From an uncultured Sutterella sp. (GTDB lineage: Bacteria > Pseudomonadota > Gammaproteobacteria > Burkholderiales > Burkholderiaceae_F), in assembly GCA_937943605.1 (NCBI GenBank), contig CALEAW010000064.1, positions 1-64,000 of the forward strand: a stretch of 64,000 nucleotides of DNA, written 5' to 3'. The notes beneath the pieces were generated by a model. It searched no databases. It was not told the DNA's origin and saw nothing but the letters and a program-made list of their open reading frames with translations. The translations under genes were made by a program, and so were the position numbers. Positions 8,376 through 16,724 of the stretch are shown here, piece by piece; position 1 is the first letter of the stretch, and each line of letters starts with the position of its first letter.

Positions 8376-9464
8376 TTACGCCTTTGGCAACATGTCACTA
8401 AACACTCTTGTCAGATCAACGGGTTTCACGATGCCGCGTTCCGTAATAATGCCCGTCACAAAACGGTTATGCGTCACATCAAAAGCAGGATTAGCCACTG
8501 CCATTTCAGAAGGTGCAATTTGAACCGATCCTACACGTCCAGTACTATCCATTCCTTGGACCACTAACAATTCCGAAGCGCTACGGTCCTCAATATGAAT
8601 TTCTCGCTTTCCATCAGTTGACGTCCAGTCAATAGTCGACTCAGGTGCGGCCACGTAGAAGGGAACCTCATTATCTTTTGCAGCGAGGGCTTTAAGATAG
8701 GTTCCAATCTTATTGGCTACATCACCTCGGCGTGTGATGCGATCAGCACCAACAATGACTAAATCCACCTCACCTTGTTGCATTAATTGTCCACCCACAT
8801 TGTCAGCAATTAAGGTATGTGGCACACCATGTTGTCCTAACTCCCAAGCAGTGAGTAACCCTTGATTTCTCGGTCTTGTTTCATCGACCCACACATGTAA
8901 TGGCGTACCTTGCTCAAAGGCCATATAGATTGGAGACAAGGCCGTCCCATAATCCACCGTTGCAAACCATCCAGCATTGCAATGGGTCAAAATATTGACA
9001 GGACGACGAAGCTTGGTATAAAGATCCGAAATCAACGTCATCCCAGCTTCACCGATCGCACGACATGTAAACACATCTTCTTGGGTCATCTCTTCAGCTG
9101 TTTTAATTGCCATTTCAAGTCGTAAAGATGGATCTCGTGGCAACAAAACACTTAACATGCGTCGGACAGCCCAAGACAAATTAACTGCAGTAGGTCTTGC
9201 AGATGCGATCACATCCGTTGCCTTTTTTAAGGCTTCGTTTTCGGGATTTTCTCGTACAGCTAAAGCGACAGCCCAGGCTCCTGTAATGCCAATCAAGGGA
9301 GCCCCACGAACGCGCATTGTTCGAATTGCTTCTACACAATCACGCCAATCACTCAAAATTCGTTTTTCAAATCGATATGGCAAAAGTGTTTGATCAACGA
9401 TTTCGACTGCCATTCCACCATTGATGGATCGAATACTACGCGTTGGTTCACCGTAAACTTTCAT
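8376..9464 (-). CDS. mtnA: Methylthioribose-1-phosphate isomerase
   Basis: Converts 5-methylthioribose-1-phosphate (and in related systems 5-deoxyribose-1-phosphate) to the ribulose form. It has 362 residues, an eIF2B-alpha/beta/delta fold, catalytic Cys162 in THCNAG and Asp241 in VGADRI, and the RGAPLIG motif near residue 53. The ATG at 9464 is preceded by an AGGGG ribosome binding site; the longer open frame to 9584 has no family similarity. No mtnK, mtnP, mtnBC or mtnD is present, so the rest of the salvage or shunt pathway must be elsewhere. First gene of a five-gene minus-strand cluster. Confidence 0.93.
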   Translation of the reverse strand: MKVYGEPTRSIRSINGGMAVEIVDQTLLPYRFEKRILSDWRDCVEAIRTMRVRGAPLIGITGAWAVALAVRENPENEALKKATDVIASARPTAVNLSWAVRRMLSVLLPRDPSLRLEMAIKTAEEMTQEDVFTCRAIGEAGMTLISDLYTKLRRPVNILTHCNAGWFATVDYGTALSPIYMAFEQGTPLHVWVDETRPRNQGLLTAWELGQHGVPHTLIADNVGGQLMQQGEVDLVIVGADRITRRGDVANKIGTYLKALAAKDNEVPFYVAAPESTIDWTSTDGKREIHIEDRSASELLVVQGMDSTGRVGSVQIAPSEMAVANPAFDVTHNRFVTGIITERGIVKPVDLTRVFSDMLPKA

Positions 9465-9628
9465 ATATACCCCTAGAACGAAGCTATGGACTACGAGACA
9501 ACATACCTCAATGGATATTTGTCTACAGTGTACCGAATTTCCAAATCGCTCCGTACTTTGCTTTACTAGTAGTATTTGGAGCACAATTTAAGAAAATCCA
9601 TTGAGCAACTCACGATCGGGAGTTCATC

Positions 9629-12316
9629 TTGAATACCACGCGTCCCCCATTGCATCGCGCGCTTTGTCCTGAAAATATTGCTGTCATTGGCGCTAGTGAC
9701 CGACCTCAAAGTCGAGGCTCTTTTGTGTGGAGAGCCATTGCGCATTCCCCACTACTCAAAAATGCATGGGCAATCAATCCAAAGTACAAATACATTGGAG
9801 AGCGCCCTTGTTTTGCCAAAATTAGCGAAGTTCCTGGCAACATCGACTTAGCCGTCATCTCGTTACGAGCTGATCGAATATTGAAATCTTTGATCGAAGC
9901 AGGAGAACGTGGCGTAGCTTGTGCACTAATTACACCAGACGAAAATGCGTATGCCAGTGACAGAATTTGGCTAAAAAAACTTCAACTCATTGCCGATCAA
10001 TACCATATCCGCCTCATAGGTCCTGACTCACTTGGACTGATGAATCCAGGATTAGGTGTCAATGCGAGTTACTGGCCTAACTTACCTAGGCCTGGAAATA
10101 TTGCCTTAATCACCCAGTCTGGGATGATCGGAACGGCCTTATTAGACTACGCACAAGAAGCAGAGCTTGGCTTTTCTGGCGTGATTTCTACAGGTGCCGC
10201 CATTGACCTAGACATGCCCGAATTGCTCGATTATTACGCCAAGGACAAAAACACACTCGTTATCGCTCTACATATTGAAGGCGTTCGCGATCCACGGACG
10301 TTTTACAGCGCCCTTAATGCAGCCTGTAAAAATAAACATGTCGTCATTCTTAAAGCCAATACGAGCTCAGGATATGTTGCAGACCGCATAGCTTGCTTCA
10401 AAATGGGTACGGATGCAGGTGGCGAAAAAGCTTTTGCGGCACTCGTCGAACGTGCTGGCGCAACATTAGTCTCTACATTTGAAGACTTCACCGCAGCTGT
10501 GGCAGCTTTTGCAACCAATAGACTTCCTCAAGGTAATCGACTTGCGGTGATTGCCAACGGATCTGGCTTTGCCGCTCTCACAGCCTCAGCCGCCCAAGAG
10601 CGTGGGATCGATTTACGCGGTTTATCGAATCCATCTATCAAAGCGCTTGCCAACGCGTTCCCATCACAACAAATCGCCATAAACCCCGTGAACGTTGGTG
10701 CTACTGCACCCGCAGAGCGGTATCGAAAAACTTTACAAATAGTCTTACAGGATCCCATGATCGACGGCGCTGTTGTCGTTGTTGCCCCTAGTCCTGTCAC
10801 GACCATTGACCCAACCTTGCGATTACTAGCAAAAACCGCAGCAGGCTCCTACAAACCCGTCATTACAGCTTGGGTAAGTGATCGAATCACTCGCAGTGTG
10901 CGCAAACAATTACGAAGCGTACCCAATGCACCGATTTCTGCCATTCAATCCCCTGTATCGGCAACACATGCTTTTAGCTACCTTGCAAAGGAAGCTCAGC
11001 GACGTCAAGAAAGACTGTCTACGCCTTCAAGCTGGACGCCTAGCATCAATCATATTCAACTAGAAAAGGCTCGAGAAATCATTCAGCGCGCCCGAGAACA
11101 AGGACGCCATACGCTAACAGCGCACGAAGTTGAACGCCTTTTAGATCACATAGGTATTCAAAGCGTACCATCAATCGAATGCCAAACCTTAGCTGAAGCT
11201 AAAGACGCTGCCGAAAAACTTGGTTGGCCAGTTGCCGTCAAAGTGATTTCCAAATCGATTTCCTGTAAATCCGATGTTGGGGGCGTCATACTTGACATCT
11301 CTAACACTGAGGCACTCGCTATGGCATGGCATCACTTAGCTGAAAACTTAAGTCGCCACACCCCCTTCGGAAATATGGACGGTGTCATTGTCCAAAAAAT
11401 GGTGCCGCACGAAACCATTCGTGAAGTTCGTCTTGCGATTTCATACGATAACGTATTAGGGCCCGTTATTGAATTTGGTTCTGGTGGCTTTGGATCAGAG
11501 ATTTATCAAGATCTCACAGCCGAATTGCCACCCTTATCCTTCAATTCAGCGCTACGCCTCGTGAATAAAGCTCGTATTGCTAAAGCACTGGGGCGCTATA
11601 GAGGGCTTGCACCTACCGATCAGAAAGCTTTTGCAGAAATTCTGTGCCGCATTTCACTCTTAGTTAGCATGATTCCCGCCATACGAGACATGACGTTAAA
11701 TCCTCTTGTTTGGACACTTAACGGCGTTGCCTGTATTGATGCAAAAATCCATCTCAACGAAGAACCACTTATTCCAGATCTTCATTTCAGTCATTTAACA
11801 GTCTGTCCACCTCCTATTGAAAATGAAAGCACATTCACTAATAAGGACGAGGAACTTACCTTAAAGCCATTATTGTCGAGTGACTTCGAACAAGTTAAAT
11901 CCTTTATTTCTCGTCTTTCTGACAAAACGTTCTACCTGCGCTTCCATACAGCAGCTCATCTAGCCGACGAACGCATTTGTGAAATGTGTACGATTGACTA
12001 CGCACGAGAATCGGCCTGGGTCGTGACAGATCATCATGAAATCCGTGCGATGGCTCGTTGGACACGAACCACACAAGATGTCGCAGAGTTTGGCATCGTT
12101 GTGGAAGACGCCTGGCATAGGCGAGGGCTTGCTCGTATTTTGATGGGTCATCTCGAAAAAACCGCGTTAAAGCATGGCATCACTTCTTTAATTGGTCATG
12201 TCCTTAAAGGGAATGAAGGGATGCAAGGATTGATGCAACGCCTCGGCTTTAAAGTACTTTCTGCTGAAACAAGAGAAACGGATGCCTGGGTCAAACAACT
12301 CGAACAAAGCGAATAA
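9629..12316 (+). CDS. PatZ-type protein lysine acetyltransferase (degenerate acyl-CoA synthetase plus GNAT)
   Basis: An 895-residue two-part protein. The first ~700 residues follow ADP-forming acyl-CoA synthetases: CoA-binding Rossmann domain (IAVIGASDRP, 18-26), succinyl-CoA-ligase-like domains, and an ATP-grasp domain (about 490-700, GWPVAVKVISKSISCKSDVGG). The last ~170 residues are a GNAT acetyltransferase (RRGLARILMGHLE). Length and order match E. coli PatZ. The phospho-histidine motif SHTG of active synthetases is missing (the stretch around 248-262 has no His), so acyl-CoA synthesis is unlikely and the ATP-dependent part may be a sensor domain. It uses a TTG start with GGGAG upstream; an in-frame stop at 9602 rules out an earlier start. 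Confidence 0.85.
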   Translation: MNTTRPPLHRALCPENIAVIGASDRPQSRGSFVWRAIAHSPLLKNAWAINPKYKYIGERPCFAKISEVPGNIDLAVISLRADRILKSLIEAGERGVACALITPDENAYASDRIWLKKLQLIADQYHIRLIGPDSLGLMNPGLGVNASYWPNLPRPGNIALITQSGMIGTALLDYAQEAELGFSGVISTGAAIDLDMPELLDYYAKDKNTLVIALHIEGVRDPRTFYSALNAACKNKHVVILKANTSSGYVADRIACFKMGTDAGGEKAFAALVERAGATLVSTFEDFTAAVAAFATNRLPQGNRLAVIANGSGFAALTASAAQERGIDLRGLSNPSIKALANAFPSQQIAINPVNVGATAPAERYRKTLQIVLQDPMIDGAVVVVAPSPVTTIDPTLRLLAKTAAGSYKPVITAWVSDRITRSVRKQLRSVPNAPISAIQSPVSATHAFSYLAKEAQRRQERLSTPSSWTPSINHIQLEKAREIIQRAREQGRHTLTAHEVERLLDHIGIQSVPSIECQTLAEAKDAAEKLGWPVAVKVISKSISCKSDVGGVILDISNTEALAMAWHHLAENLSRHTPFGNMDGVIVQKMVPHETIREVRLAISYDNVLGPVIEFGSGGFGSEIYQDLTAELPPLSFNSALRLVNKARIAKALGRYRGLAPTDQKAFAEILCRISLLVSMIPAIRDMTLNPLVWTLNGVACIDAKIHLNEEPLIPDLHFSHLTVCPPPIENESTFTNKDEELTLKPLLSSDFEQVKSFISRLSDKTFYLRFHTAAHLADERICEMCTIDYARESAWVVTDHHEIRAMARWTRTTQDVAEFGIVVEDAWHRRGLARILMGHLEKTALKHGITSLIGHVLKGNEGMQGLMQRLGFKVLSAETRETDAWVKQLEQSE

Positions 12317-12362
12317 CCTATAATGCGCGCCGTACTCTTATTATTTCCATAGGATTCACCTT

Positions 12363-13121
12363 ATGACCATCCTGTCCAAATTTGAATTTGGTGTCCTTCG
12401 CCTAAACATTGATCATCCAATGAAGCGAAATGCCATTAACGCCGAAATGTTTGATACGCTAACAGAAGCTTTAGTACAAGCTTCTCAGGATGAGTCTGTT
12501 CGCGTCGTCCTTCTGCAAGGTGGAGAACATATTTTTTCAGCAGGTGCCGATCTTGAGCAAATGCGATCCGCCCCCGATATCCTTGACCAGTCTATGGTAC
12601 GTTTTTTTGAAGTGATTAAAAACTTCCCCAAGCCCATTGTTGCTCAAGTCAACGGCCCTTGCGTCGGCGAAGCATTCACCATGCTTCTTTACTGTGACCT
12701 TGTATACGCTACTGACAAGGCCTTATTCTCGATTCCCAATGTCGCTCTAGGTCGCGCTCCTCGATTTGGTGCAGCCATAATGATGGCAACATCAGCAGGC
12801 ATTTCACGTGCCGCTGAAAAACTGATGCTCTCTGAACCAATCTCTGCTAATGAAGCTTTAGATATGCGCCTCATTACAGGTGTCGCGGAAGAAGAAAGTA
12901 TCGACCAATTAGTCGCTTCTAAAGTGGCTCGTTTAGCTGTTTTACCCCCTCAAGCAGTGCATGCCACCAAAGCACTTCTCACCATGTCGAGAAATCAGCT
13001 TTTAAACAAACTGACTGAAGCCGAAGAGGCCATTTGGCACCGCCAAAATCAATCAGCAGAGGCTCAGGAAGCGCTTGCGGCTTTCCTTGAAGGCCGTAAG
13101 CCCTCTTTTAGATCAGAATAA
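12363..13121 (+). CDS. Enoyl-CoA hydratase/isomerase-family protein lacking catalytic glutamates
   Basis: A 252-residue crotonase-fold protein. The CoA-binding and oxyanion-hole segments are present (IFSAGADL, 57-64; VNGPCVGEA, 96-104; YCDLVYA). Relative to rat crotonase, Glu144 corresponds to Thr106 and Glu164 to Asn126, and the Glu used by many isomerases (LCPE) is Arg134 in GRAPRFG. With all three acids replaced, ordinary hydratase or isomerase activity is doubtful; another crotonase-fold reaction or a binding role is possible. It starts 46 nt after the acetyltransferase and probably shares its transcript. Confidence 0.8.
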   Translation: MTILSKFEFGVLRLNIDHPMKRNAINAEMFDTLTEALVQASQDESVRVVLLQGGEHIFSAGADLEQMRSAPDILDQSMVRFFEVIKNFPKPIVAQVNGPCVGEAFTMLLYCDLVYATDKALFSIPNVALGRAPRFGAAIMMATSAGISRAAEKLMLSEPISANEALDMRLITGVAEEESIDQLVASKVARLAVLPPQAVHATKALLTMSRNQLLNKLTEAEEAIWHRQNQSAEAQEALAAFLEGRKPSFRSE

Positions 13122-13135
13122 TTCCATCATTCTCC

Positions 13136-13164
13136 AAAAGGCGCACCAAAATGGTGCGCCTTTT
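13136..13164 (+). terminator. Hairpin after the crotonase-like gene (contains the NtrC-like site)
   Basis: A 13-bp perfect inverted repeat AAAAGGCGCACCA / TGGTGCGCCTTTT with a 3-nt loop, placed 15 nt after a stop codon. The T-run is only TTTT followed by G, weaker than other terminators here. The same palindrome contains a consensus NtrC site, so it may serve both purposes. Confidence 0.7.
13143..13157. promoter_or_regulatory. Candidate NtrC enhancer site upstream of gltI
   Basis: GCACCAAAATGGTGC matches the NtrC (GlnG) core GCACCA-WWW-TGGTGC at every defined position. Its centre is about 170 bp upstream of the transcription start predicted from the sigma-54 promoter, a usual enhancer distance. 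It lies inside a terminator-like hairpin, so binding is a prediction. Confidence 0.5.
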
Positions 13165-13293
13165 GCTTCTACGCCCTCATCCCGTGCACACAAAGGCAAC
13201 CTGCCCAAACCACACTCACACACATCACACAAATACAAATTAAACATCTCCAGCACAACCAATTTCAAGCATTAGATATTTAGCCTACCCCTT

Positions 13294-13310
13294 TGGCACG
13301 CTCCTTGCTA
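13294..13310 (+). promoter_or_regulatory. Sigma-54 (RpoN) promoter of the gltIJKL operon
   Basis: TTGGCACGCTCCTTGCT matches the sigma-54 consensus TGGCACG-N4-TTGCW. The invariant GG (13295-13296) and GC (13307-13308) have the required 12-bp offset. The predicted start of transcription is near 13320, giving a leader of about 56 nt before the gltI ATG. The rpoN gene is at 20249 in the same window. Confidence 0.8.
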
Positions 13311-13375
13311 AGAAAAAAGATAACGAGCTGTTGTTTTTGTTGAAACAGCTACTTGAAGTTTTTTTGGAGATACTT

Positions 13376-14272
13376 ATGAAATTGCCCTCCGCCCTCACAG
13401 GTTTACTGTGCGCCAGCTTGCTTTTCACAAGCCCCGTATCTGCCGCCGAATTGACCGGTACCCTGAAAAAAATTCAGAACACCGGTAGCATCACTTTGGG
13501 CTACCGTGAATCTTCCGTGCCATTTTCTTACCTCCAGAGTGACGGCACGCCAACAGGTTACGCATTTGAAGTTTGCAAAGCTGTGAGTGATGCTGTGAAA
13601 AAGGAGCTGAACATGCCCAATCTCACAGTCAAATATCAGGCTGTGACGAGTGCCAACCGAATTCCATTGATTCAGAACGGTACTGTTGATATCGAATGCG
13701 GTTCCACCACTAACTCTAAAGTTCGTCAGAGAGAAGCCGCTTTTGGCACGAACTACTTTGGCATTCAGGTTACCGCTGCTGTCTGGAAGGATTCTGGCAT
13801 TAACTCCCTGAAGGATCTCGACGGCAAAAATGTCGCTGTCACCTCGGGAACAACATCCGTTGCTCTTCTCAAAAAGTTTGAAAAGACAGCTGGCATCAAG
13901 GTTCGACTCCTCATGACGAAAGATTTCGCTGAAGCCATGCAACTCGTCGCCAACAAACGCGCAGCCGCTTTTGTCATTGACGATGTTCTGTTAGCTGGTC
14001 AGATTGCCAACCTTTCCAATCCTCAGGACTTCAAGATTATTGACGAATCCCTGTCCACCGAACCGTATGCAGCGATGTTTGCTAAAGACGACCCACAGTT
14101 TAAAGCTTTGGTTGACCGCACCGTCACAGGCATGATCGCTGACGGACGTCTCGCTGCGCTATACAAGAAGTGGTTTGAATCTCCGATTCCGCCAAAGGGT
14201 ATCAACCTCAACTTCCCGATGAATAGCGTTACTAAAGAACTGTTCGCCAATCCTAACAGTGACGGTATTTAA
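13376..14272 (+). CDS. gltI: Glutamate/aspartate ABC transporter, periplasmic binding protein
   Basis: Solute-binding protein, 298 residues, with a Sec signal peptide ending near SPVSAA (about 23). It belongs to the family 3 amino-acid binding proteins (GSITLGYRESSVPFSY and GYAFEVCKAV). Length and operon order match E. coli gltI. Codon use is highly biased, in keeping with high expression. The ATG at 13376 follows GGAGA; the frame is open further upstream but the added residues spoil the signal peptide. A hairpin right after the stop should keep its mRNA more abundant than the permease genes. Confidence 0.9.
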   Translation: MKLPSALTGLLCASLLFTSPVSAAELTGTLKKIQNTGSITLGYRESSVPFSYLQSDGTPTGYAFEVCKAVSDAVKKELNMPNLTVKYQAVTSANRIPLIQNGTVDIECGSTTNSKVRQREAAFGTNYFGIQVTAAVWKDSGINSLKDLDGKNVAVTSGTTSVALLKKFEKTAGIKVRLLMTKDFAEAMQLVANKRAAAFVIDDVLLAGQIANLSNPQDFKIIDESLSTEPYAAMFAKDDPQFKALVDRTVTGMIADGRLAALYKKWFESPIPPKGINLNFPMNSVTKELFANPNSDGI

Positions 14273-14281
14273 CGTTTTTTA

Positions 14282-14331
14282 GGGCCCCGGACATCCCGGC
14301 TAGCAACAGTAATGTTCGGGGACCCTTTTTT
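14282..14331 (+). terminator. Intra-operon attenuating hairpin between gltI and gltJ
   Basis: GGG-CCCCGGACAT (14282-14294) pairs with ATGTTCGGGG-A-CCC (14312-14325), one bulged A and one wobble pair, followed by six T residues. It sits between the binding-protein gene and the permease genes, where partial termination would set the expression ratio. Confidence 0.8.
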
Positions 14332-14378
14332 CCATATTGAATTCCCAGGCTACAACCACATAAAAAGAGGAAATCGCC

Positions 14379-15113
14379 ATGGCACTAAACATATCACTTA
14401 ACACCCTATGGGAAACTTCATTGCTTAGCGATGACCCATGGTGGCTATACCTTGTCCACGGTGCAGGTTGGACTGTCGCTTTGGCTGTTTCCTCTTTTTT
14501 GCTAGCTTTAACACTCGGAACCATTGTGGGTACATTACGTACTGTTGACAACCGTTGGATTCGAGGCATCTGTGAAGCTTGGATTGAACTTTTCCGCAAT
14601 ATTCCTCTCATTGTTCAGATTTTCATTTGGTATTTCGTCGTTCCTGAACTGATCCCTCCCTACAAAGAATGGATTATTAATACCTCACCAGAAAATAGTC
14701 AGTTTCTCTCTGCTTTCATTTGCTTGGGCTTCTTCACGTCCTCACGTATTGCAGAACAAGTCCGTGCTGGCATTTCATCCATTCCCAGCGGTCTTCCAAA
14801 TGCTGCAAAAGCATTAGGCTTTAACGCCGTTGAACGATATCGTTATGTCATCCTTCCCATGGCCTACCGTCTTGTTCTTCCACCACTTACTAGCGAAGCG
14901 ATGAACTTGATCAAAAACACGGCAGTCGCCATGACCATTGGATTGCCAGAACTCACCATGCGCGCTAACGAAATGGGAGAGTCTACCTTCCAATTTTTTG
15001 CCGCATATATTTGGGCCACAATCCTCTATATCTTGATTGCACTTTTCGTTAACCGTCTGATGGCTTGGATTGAAACGCGTTGCGCCATTCCTGGCTTCAT
15101 TGCATCCAAATAA
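14379..15113 (+). CDS. gltJ: Glutamate/aspartate ABC transporter permease GltJ
   Basis: Inner-membrane permease of 244 residues of the HisMQ family, with several hydrophobic segments. The EAA loop lies around GISSIPSGLPNAAKALGFNA and should contact the ATPase. The N-terminal part (SDDPWWLYLVHGAGWTVALA) is typical of GltJ. The start follows AAGAGGAAA. It forms a heterodimer with the next gene product. Confidence 0.9.
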   Translation: MALNISLNTLWETSLLSDDPWWLYLVHGAGWTVALAVSSFLLALTLGTIVGTLRTVDNRWIRGICEAWIELFRNIPLIVQIFIWYFVVPELIPPYKEWIINTSPENSQFLSAFICLGFFTSSRIAEQVRAGISSIPSGLPNAAKALGFNAVERYRYVILPMAYRLVLPPLTSEAMNLIKNTAVAMTIGLPELTMRANEMGESTFQFFAAYIWATILYILIALFVNRLMAWIETRCAIPGFIASK

Positions 15114-15124
15114 GGAGCCAAAAC

Positions 15125-15814
15125 ATGTCTATTGACTTCTCATCCATCAGCAGTAGTTGGAACTATATCTTGGCTGGAGCGGCTTATACCCTCGAGCTAA
15201 CTGCAATCACCGCTGTAGGTGGTTTGTTTTTGGGCACTTTATTAGCGTTATGCCATATTTCGAATAAGCCATGGCTCTCTGCCCCTGCCAAGCTCTACAT
15301 CAACTTGATGAGATCAGTTCCCTTAGTGCTTGTATTGTTTTGGTATTTTCTTTTAATGCCTGAAATTCTGCGACTTATTTTAGGGCTAGAACATCCCGTC
15401 AAGATAGGGGCAGATATGACGGCCATTATCACTTTTGTTTTGTTTGAAGCGGCTTACTTCGCTGAAATTATGCGTGCTGGCATTCAATCTGTAAAAAAAG
15501 GACAGATTCAAGCCGCACTCGGTCTTGGGTTATCCTATAGACAGACGATGCAGCACGTTGTCCTTCCTCAAGCTATTCGTCACATGTTGCCAGTGCTTCT
15601 AACACAGACGATTATTCTTTTCCAGGACACTAGTCTTGTTTACGTTATTAGCGGCAATGACTTCATGGGTGCGATTTCTAAGATCGCTCAGCGTGACGGA
15701 CAGCTCGTTTTGATGTACTCTTTTGCTGCTATCTGCTATCTTACCGTCTCATTATCTCTCTCTCTGCTTATTCGTCGATTGCAGATGAGAGTGAGTACGG
15801 CTCAGGCTCACTAA
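15125..15814 (+). CDS. gltK: Glutamate/aspartate ABC transporter permease GltK
   Basis: Second HisMQ-family permease, 229 residues, with an EAA loop at GIQSVKKGQIQAALGLGLS. The ATG at 15125 has a GGAGCC ribosome binding site and lies 11 nt after the gltJ stop; the frame is open upstream inside gltJ, but the earlier Met has no such site. The N-terminus MSIDFSSI resembles the family start. Confidence 0.9.
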   Translation: MSIDFSSISSSWNYILAGAAYTLELTAITAVGGLFLGTLLALCHISNKPWLSAPAKLYINLMRSVPLVLVLFWYFLLMPEILRLILGLEHPVKIGADMTAIITFVLFEAAYFAEIMRAGIQSVKKGQIQAALGLGLSYRQTMQHVVLPQAIRHMLPVLLTQTIILFQDTSLVYVISGNDFMGAISKIAQRDGQLVLMYSFAAICYLTVSLSLSLLIRRLQMRVSTAQAH

Positions 15815-15845
15815 GCTTTTATTTGACACAGGATACCCCCCTATC

Positions 15846-16580
15846 ATGGCAATGATCGAAATTAAAAACATCAGCAAGTGGTACGGCAATTTTCAGGTGC
15901 TGAAAAACTGCTCCGTTGATGTCGAAAAAGGTGAGGTCGTCGTTGTTTGCGGACCTTCTGGCTCTGGCAAATCGACACTCATTAAGACTGTTAATGCATT
16001 GGAACCATTTCAAAAAGGTGAAATCGTAGTTGACGGTATCTCTGTTGGAGATCCTAAGACCAACCTTCCAAAACTTCGCAGTCGTGTCGGGATGGTTTTC
16101 CAACACTTTGAACTCTTCCCTCACCTTTCTATTCGCGAAAATCTTGTCCTCGCCCAGATGAAAGTGTTGGGACGTGGCCGTGAAGAAGCGACAGAACGTG
16201 GATTGAAGCTCCTCGATCGCGTTGGCTTGCTTAAGCACGCTGACAAATTCCCAGGTCAACTCTCTGGCGGTCAACAACAGCGCGTTGCAATTGCCCGTGC
16301 TTTGGCCATGGACCCCATCTGCATGCTTTTTGACGAACCTACTTCTGCACTTGACCCAGAAATGATTAATGAAGTTCTGGATGTCATGGTTCAGTTGGCA
16401 CGTGAAGGTATGACCATGATGGTTGTGACCCACGAAATGGGATTTGCCCGCAAGGTTGCCGACCGTGTGATCTTCATGGATGCCGGTGAAATCATTGAAA
16501 GCTTACCCGCTCAGGAATTTTTCAACTCTCCTCATACCGAACGAGCACAACAGTTCCTTTCCAAGATTCTTCAGCACTAA
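15846..16580 (+). CDS. gltL: Glutamate/aspartate ABC transporter ATP-binding protein
   Basis: ATPase of the polar amino-acid uptake family, 244 residues. It has Walker A GPSGSGKST, Q-loop VFQHFELFPHL, signature LSGGQQQR, Walker B CMLFDEP and the switch His in VVTHEMGFA. It completes the four-gene operon with gltI, gltJ and gltK; a terminator follows 25 nt after the stop. Confidence 0.94.
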   Translation: MAMIEIKNISKWYGNFQVLKNCSVDVEKGEVVVVCGPSGSGKSTLIKTVNALEPFQKGEIVVDGISVGDPKTNLPKLRSRVGMVFQHFELFPHLSIRENLVLAQMKVLGRGREEATERGLKLLDRVGLLKHADKFPGQLSGGQQQRVAIARALAMDPICMLFDEPTSALDPEMINEVLDVMVQLAREGMTMMVVTHEMGFARKVADRVIFMDAGEIIESLPAQEFFNSPHTERAQQFLSKILQH

Positions 16581-16605
16581 CTTGTTGTTGACGGCCTAAC
16601 TCTTC

Positions 16606-16638
16606 AACCCCGTTATGGTGTGACATAACGGGGTTTTT
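16606..16638 (+). terminator. Terminator of the gltIJKL operon
   Basis: Perfect 12-bp stem AACCCCGTTATG / CATAACGGGGTT with a 6-nt loop, then TTTCC. Confidence 0.85.
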
Positions 16639-16724
16639 CCTTTGTTACACGAAGTCGCTTAGATCGTGCTAGGCTTTTCGCTATCATTAGAAGATTAACT
16701 TCTTTTTTCATATAGGATCTTCAC

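Noticed and set aside
9465..9584. N-terminal extension of MtnA by 40 codons
   Set aside because: The extra residues are not family-like, and a good AGGGG site precedes the ATG at 9464.
13403..13942. Minus-strand frame of 179 codons opposite gltI
   Set aside because: Overlaps the well-supported binding-protein gene completely and shows no protein-like motif.
15819..16433. Minus-strand frame of 204 codons opposite gltL
   Set aside because: gltL has all ABC ATPase motifs on the plus strand; the antisense frame has no recognisable domain.
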